From the NCBI GenBank assembly GCA_026982215.1, contig JALSHN010000136.1:1-22711 (forward strand): 22,711 nucleotides of DNA. Direction: 5' to 3'. Every line of letters starts with the position of its first letter. Positions within the stretch are counted from its first letter, which is position 1. Below, piece by piece: positions 21,109-22,711 of this stretch. The DNA comes from Gammaproteobacteria bacterium (GTDB lineage: Bacteria > Pseudomonadota > Gammaproteobacteria > S012-40). The position numbers were made by a program, and so were the translations under genes. Below the pieces are notes generated by a model that saw nothing but the letters and a program-made list of their open reading frames with translations, was not told the origin of the DNA and did no database searches.

Positions 21109-22332
21109 TCAAACCGCTTCCAACTTGCGCAGCGAGCCTGGCAGCAGCCGGAGATCCACCAGCGCGGTGATCAGCGCCTTCCCGAAGGTGGCTTCGTCCT
21201 CATAGACCAGTTTGTAGTACTGGATCTTCATGGTCAGGGCACTACCCAGACAGATGGAGAGAAAGGCGAGGATAGATCCCAGGGCCAGGGTGGAGAAACC
21301 GGTGATCCCCTGCCCGAAGGTGCACCCCATCCCCAGCACACCGCCGATACCCATCAAGGCACCGCCGATGACATGCCGCGCCACATCGGCCCGATCCACG
21401 AACCACTCCAGCCGGAAGCTGCGGCTCACCAGGGCGTACAGGAAGGAGCCCAAGGTCACGCCGGCCACCGCCATCATGGCGAAGGTGATCAGGTTCAGAT
21501 TGGCCGGCTCGGTGACCAACAGGTAGAGGGTCTGCCCGCTGGGGGCGACGAAGGTGTAGGACTGCGCCCCGTAGGCCCGCGGCGGGGTATCCATGAATTC
21601 GATCTCCTCCAGCCAGGCCTGGCCCAGGGGGCCAGCGGTGACGTACCAGGCCGCAACGATGGCCAGCCCCACCACCGCACCGCCGAAGACGTTGTCGAAC
21701 CGACCACGGAACTCACCACCACGCAGCGCCCAGATCAGCAACCCCACCCCCAGGATCAAGGCGAGGAGGTAATACAGATTTTGGGCATCGGCCAGGCCGG
21801 TGAGTCCGGCGAGGATGGCCCCCAGGTCCTGGCTGGCGATGCCATGATCGGCCAGGTTGGGAGAAATGGGGGTCATCCACTGCAGGAAGACGTAGTAGTC
21901 GAAACTGGTGTAGAGCATCAGGTAGGCCGCCGCCCCCATCACCAGGAAGACCACCAGCGATTTGAGGTTGCCGCCACCGATGCGGATCATGGTTTTGTTT
22001 CCGCAACCGCTGGCCAGGGTCATGCCGATGCCGAACAGCAATCCACCGAGGATGTAGCGCGGCCAGACGAAATTGGGGGTGCGGTAAGGGGGCTGGGAGG
22101 TGTCGTTACTGGTGGTGAGACTCATGTCGGTGATACCGAGGTATTCCAATATCAATACCCCCAACACCGCCACCGAGATGGCGAATATCCAGGCACGGAA
22201 GCGGCCGGTGTCCCCCATGTTGACCCAGTCGGAGATGGCGCCCATGGTGCAAAAGTTGGTCTTGTTGGCCACCGCCCCCATGAGCAATGCGATGACGAAG
22301 CCGTAGGTGTAGATCTCCCACGTCAGTTCCAT
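21109..22332 (-). CDS. YeeE/YedE family transporter (thiosulfate/sulfur-compound)
   Basis: A 407-residue polytopic inner-membrane protein of the YeeE/YedE (DUF395) family. Members such as TsuA import thiosulfate, passing it along conserved cysteines. Three such cysteines are visible: Cys28 in NKTNFCTMG, Cys110 in SGCGNK and Cys337 in GMGCTFGQGITG. Several hydrophobic segments of 18-22 residues fit the fold. The start is the ATG at 22332, with GGGGTGAG upstream. No TusA/TsuB-like partner gene is next to it. Substrate choice among thiosulfate, sulfite and polysulfide species cannot be read from the sequence. No terminator separates it from the tRNA promoter. Confidence 0.85.
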   Translation of the reverse strand: MELTWEIYTYGFVIALLMGAVANKTNFCTMGAISDWVNMGDTGRFRAWIFAISVAVLGVLILEYLGITDMSLTTSNDTSQPPYRTPNFVWPRYILGGLLFGIGMTLASGCGNKTMIRIGGGNLKSLVVFLVMGAAAYLMLYTSFDYYVFLQWMTPISPNLADHGIASQDLGAILAGLTGLADAQNLYYLLALILGVGLLIWALRGGEFRGRFDNVFGGAVVGLAIVAAWYVTAGPLGQAWLEEIEFMDTPPRAYGAQSYTFVAPSGQTLYLLVTEPANLNLITFAMMAVAGVTLGSFLYALVSRSFRLEWFVDRADVARHVIGGALMGIGGVLGMGCTFGQGITGFSTLALGSILAFLSICLGSALTMKIQYYKLVYEDEATFGKALITALVDLRLLPGSLRKLEAV

Positions 22333-22441
22333 GTCTCACCCCGATGCCTGTGGTGTCGTCGCCTGAGTATCGACAGCGGACGCCGATACATGAGTACCTG
22401 GCTATGATACGCAAGCCGTTCTTCGGGAGGGATCGAAATAT

Positions 22442-22457
22442 TTGACCCGGGGATCAA
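22442..22457. promoter_or_regulatory. Imperfect inverted repeat between queC and the transporter gene
   Basis: TTGACCCGGGGATCAA is a 16-base imperfect palindrome (six of eight positions pair), placed 6 bases after the queC stop and 109 bases before the transporter start. It could be an operator. It resembles FNR-type half-sites (TTGAT and ATCAA), but the spacing is 6 rather than 4, so it is not a canonical one. Confidence 0.2.
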
Positions 22458-22463
22458 CTGGTT

Positions 22464-22711
22464 TTAGGTGCGATAGCGGGTGGGGTCGGGCAGGCCGGCG
22501 GCGGCAAATCCCTGCCGGCGCAGGCGGCAGGCATCACATATCCCGCAGGCACGCCCCGCTTCGTCGGCTTGGTAACAGGAGACTGTGTGAGCATAATCCA
22601 CCCCCAGCTCGTGCCCCAAGCGGATGATCTCGGCCTTGCTGAGCTGGATCAGCGGTGTGTGGATACGCCATTGCGCCCCTTCCACCCCGGCCTTGGTGGC
22701 CACCTGGGCGA
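22464..22711 (-). CDS. queC: 7-cyano-7-deazaguanine synthase QueC (3' part)
   Basis: The gene runs off the right edge; the C-terminal 81 residues are visible, ending with TAA at 22464-22466. QueC converts 7-carboxy-7-deazaguanine to preQ0 with ATP and ammonia, for queuosine in tRNA. The zinc site SCYQADEAGRACGICDACRL has four cysteines spaced C-x9-C-x2-C-x2-C, and HTPLIQLSKAEIIRLGHELG is typical of the family. The catalytic N-terminal half lies outside the window. Confidence 0.92.
   Translation of the reverse strand, partial: AQVATKAGVEGAQWRIHTPLIQLSKAEIIRLGHELGVDYAHTVSCYQADEAGRACGICDACRLRRQGFAAAGLPDPTRYRT

Noticed and set aside
22442..22457. Possible FNR/ANR operator
   Set aside because: The half-sites are similar, but separated by 6 instead of 4 bases and one deviates; kept only as a weak inverted repeat.

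Overview
The window is bacterial chromosome, high in GC, and reads as a gammaproteobacterium, possibly a sulfur-oxidising (Chromatiales-like) lineage. This rests on the gene order ybeD-lipB-lipA, a complete S10-spc-alpha ribosomal superoperon in the gammaproteobacterial order, a gammaproteobacterial-type RNA polymerase alpha subunit and QueC, a YeeE/YedE sulfur-compound transporter, and tRNA genes that all encode CCA. The genus cannot be fixed from the sequence alone.

Region 1-4840 (plus strand): the 3' tail of a gene, probably a D-amino acid aminotransferase, is followed by ybeD, lipB and lipA (lipoate synthesis). Then comes a tightly overlapping envelope module: a secreted ChaN-like protein with a C-terminal PDZ domain, a 73-residue DUF4266 lipoprotein ending in a Gly/Cys motif, and a DUF3570 predicted outer-membrane barrel. 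The module's job is not known; it is the best candidate here for an undescribed system.

Region 4830-5555 (minus): a SAM hydrolase-like gene (DUF62 family), whose 3' end overlaps the barrel gene.

Region 5603-19352 (minus, read right to left): rpsJ-rplC-rplD-rplW-rplB-rpsS-rplV-rpsC-rplP-rpmC-rpsQ (S10 block), rplN-rplX-rplE-rpsN-rpsH-rplF-rplR-rpsE-rpmD-rplO-secY-rpmJ (spc block) and rpsM-rpsK-rpsD-rpoA-rplQ (alpha block), ending in a good intrinsic terminator. At both block boundaries a sigma70-type promoter is interlaced with a terminator-like hairpin. Transcripts from upstream would carry the whole hairpin, while transcripts starting at the promoter would carry only part or none of it.

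Region 19367-21098 (minus): tuf directly abuts rpsJ, but is preceded by tRNA-Lys, tRNA-Tyr, tRNA-Gly and tRNA-Thr, the context typical of the other tuf copy (tufB). The usual secE-nusG-rplKAJL-rpoBC-rpsL-rpsG-fusA stretch is missing between them. The body of tuf also has a strand composition unlike the adjacent ribosomal genes. A recombination between tuf copies, or an assembly misjoin at that repeat, could explain this.

Region 21109-22711 (minus): a YeeE/YedE transporter and the 3' part of queC, which runs off the window. No CRISPR array, insertion sequence, phage gene or rRNA was seen. No gene-free stretch over 300 bases exists apart from the tRNA cluster between 20561 and 21108.
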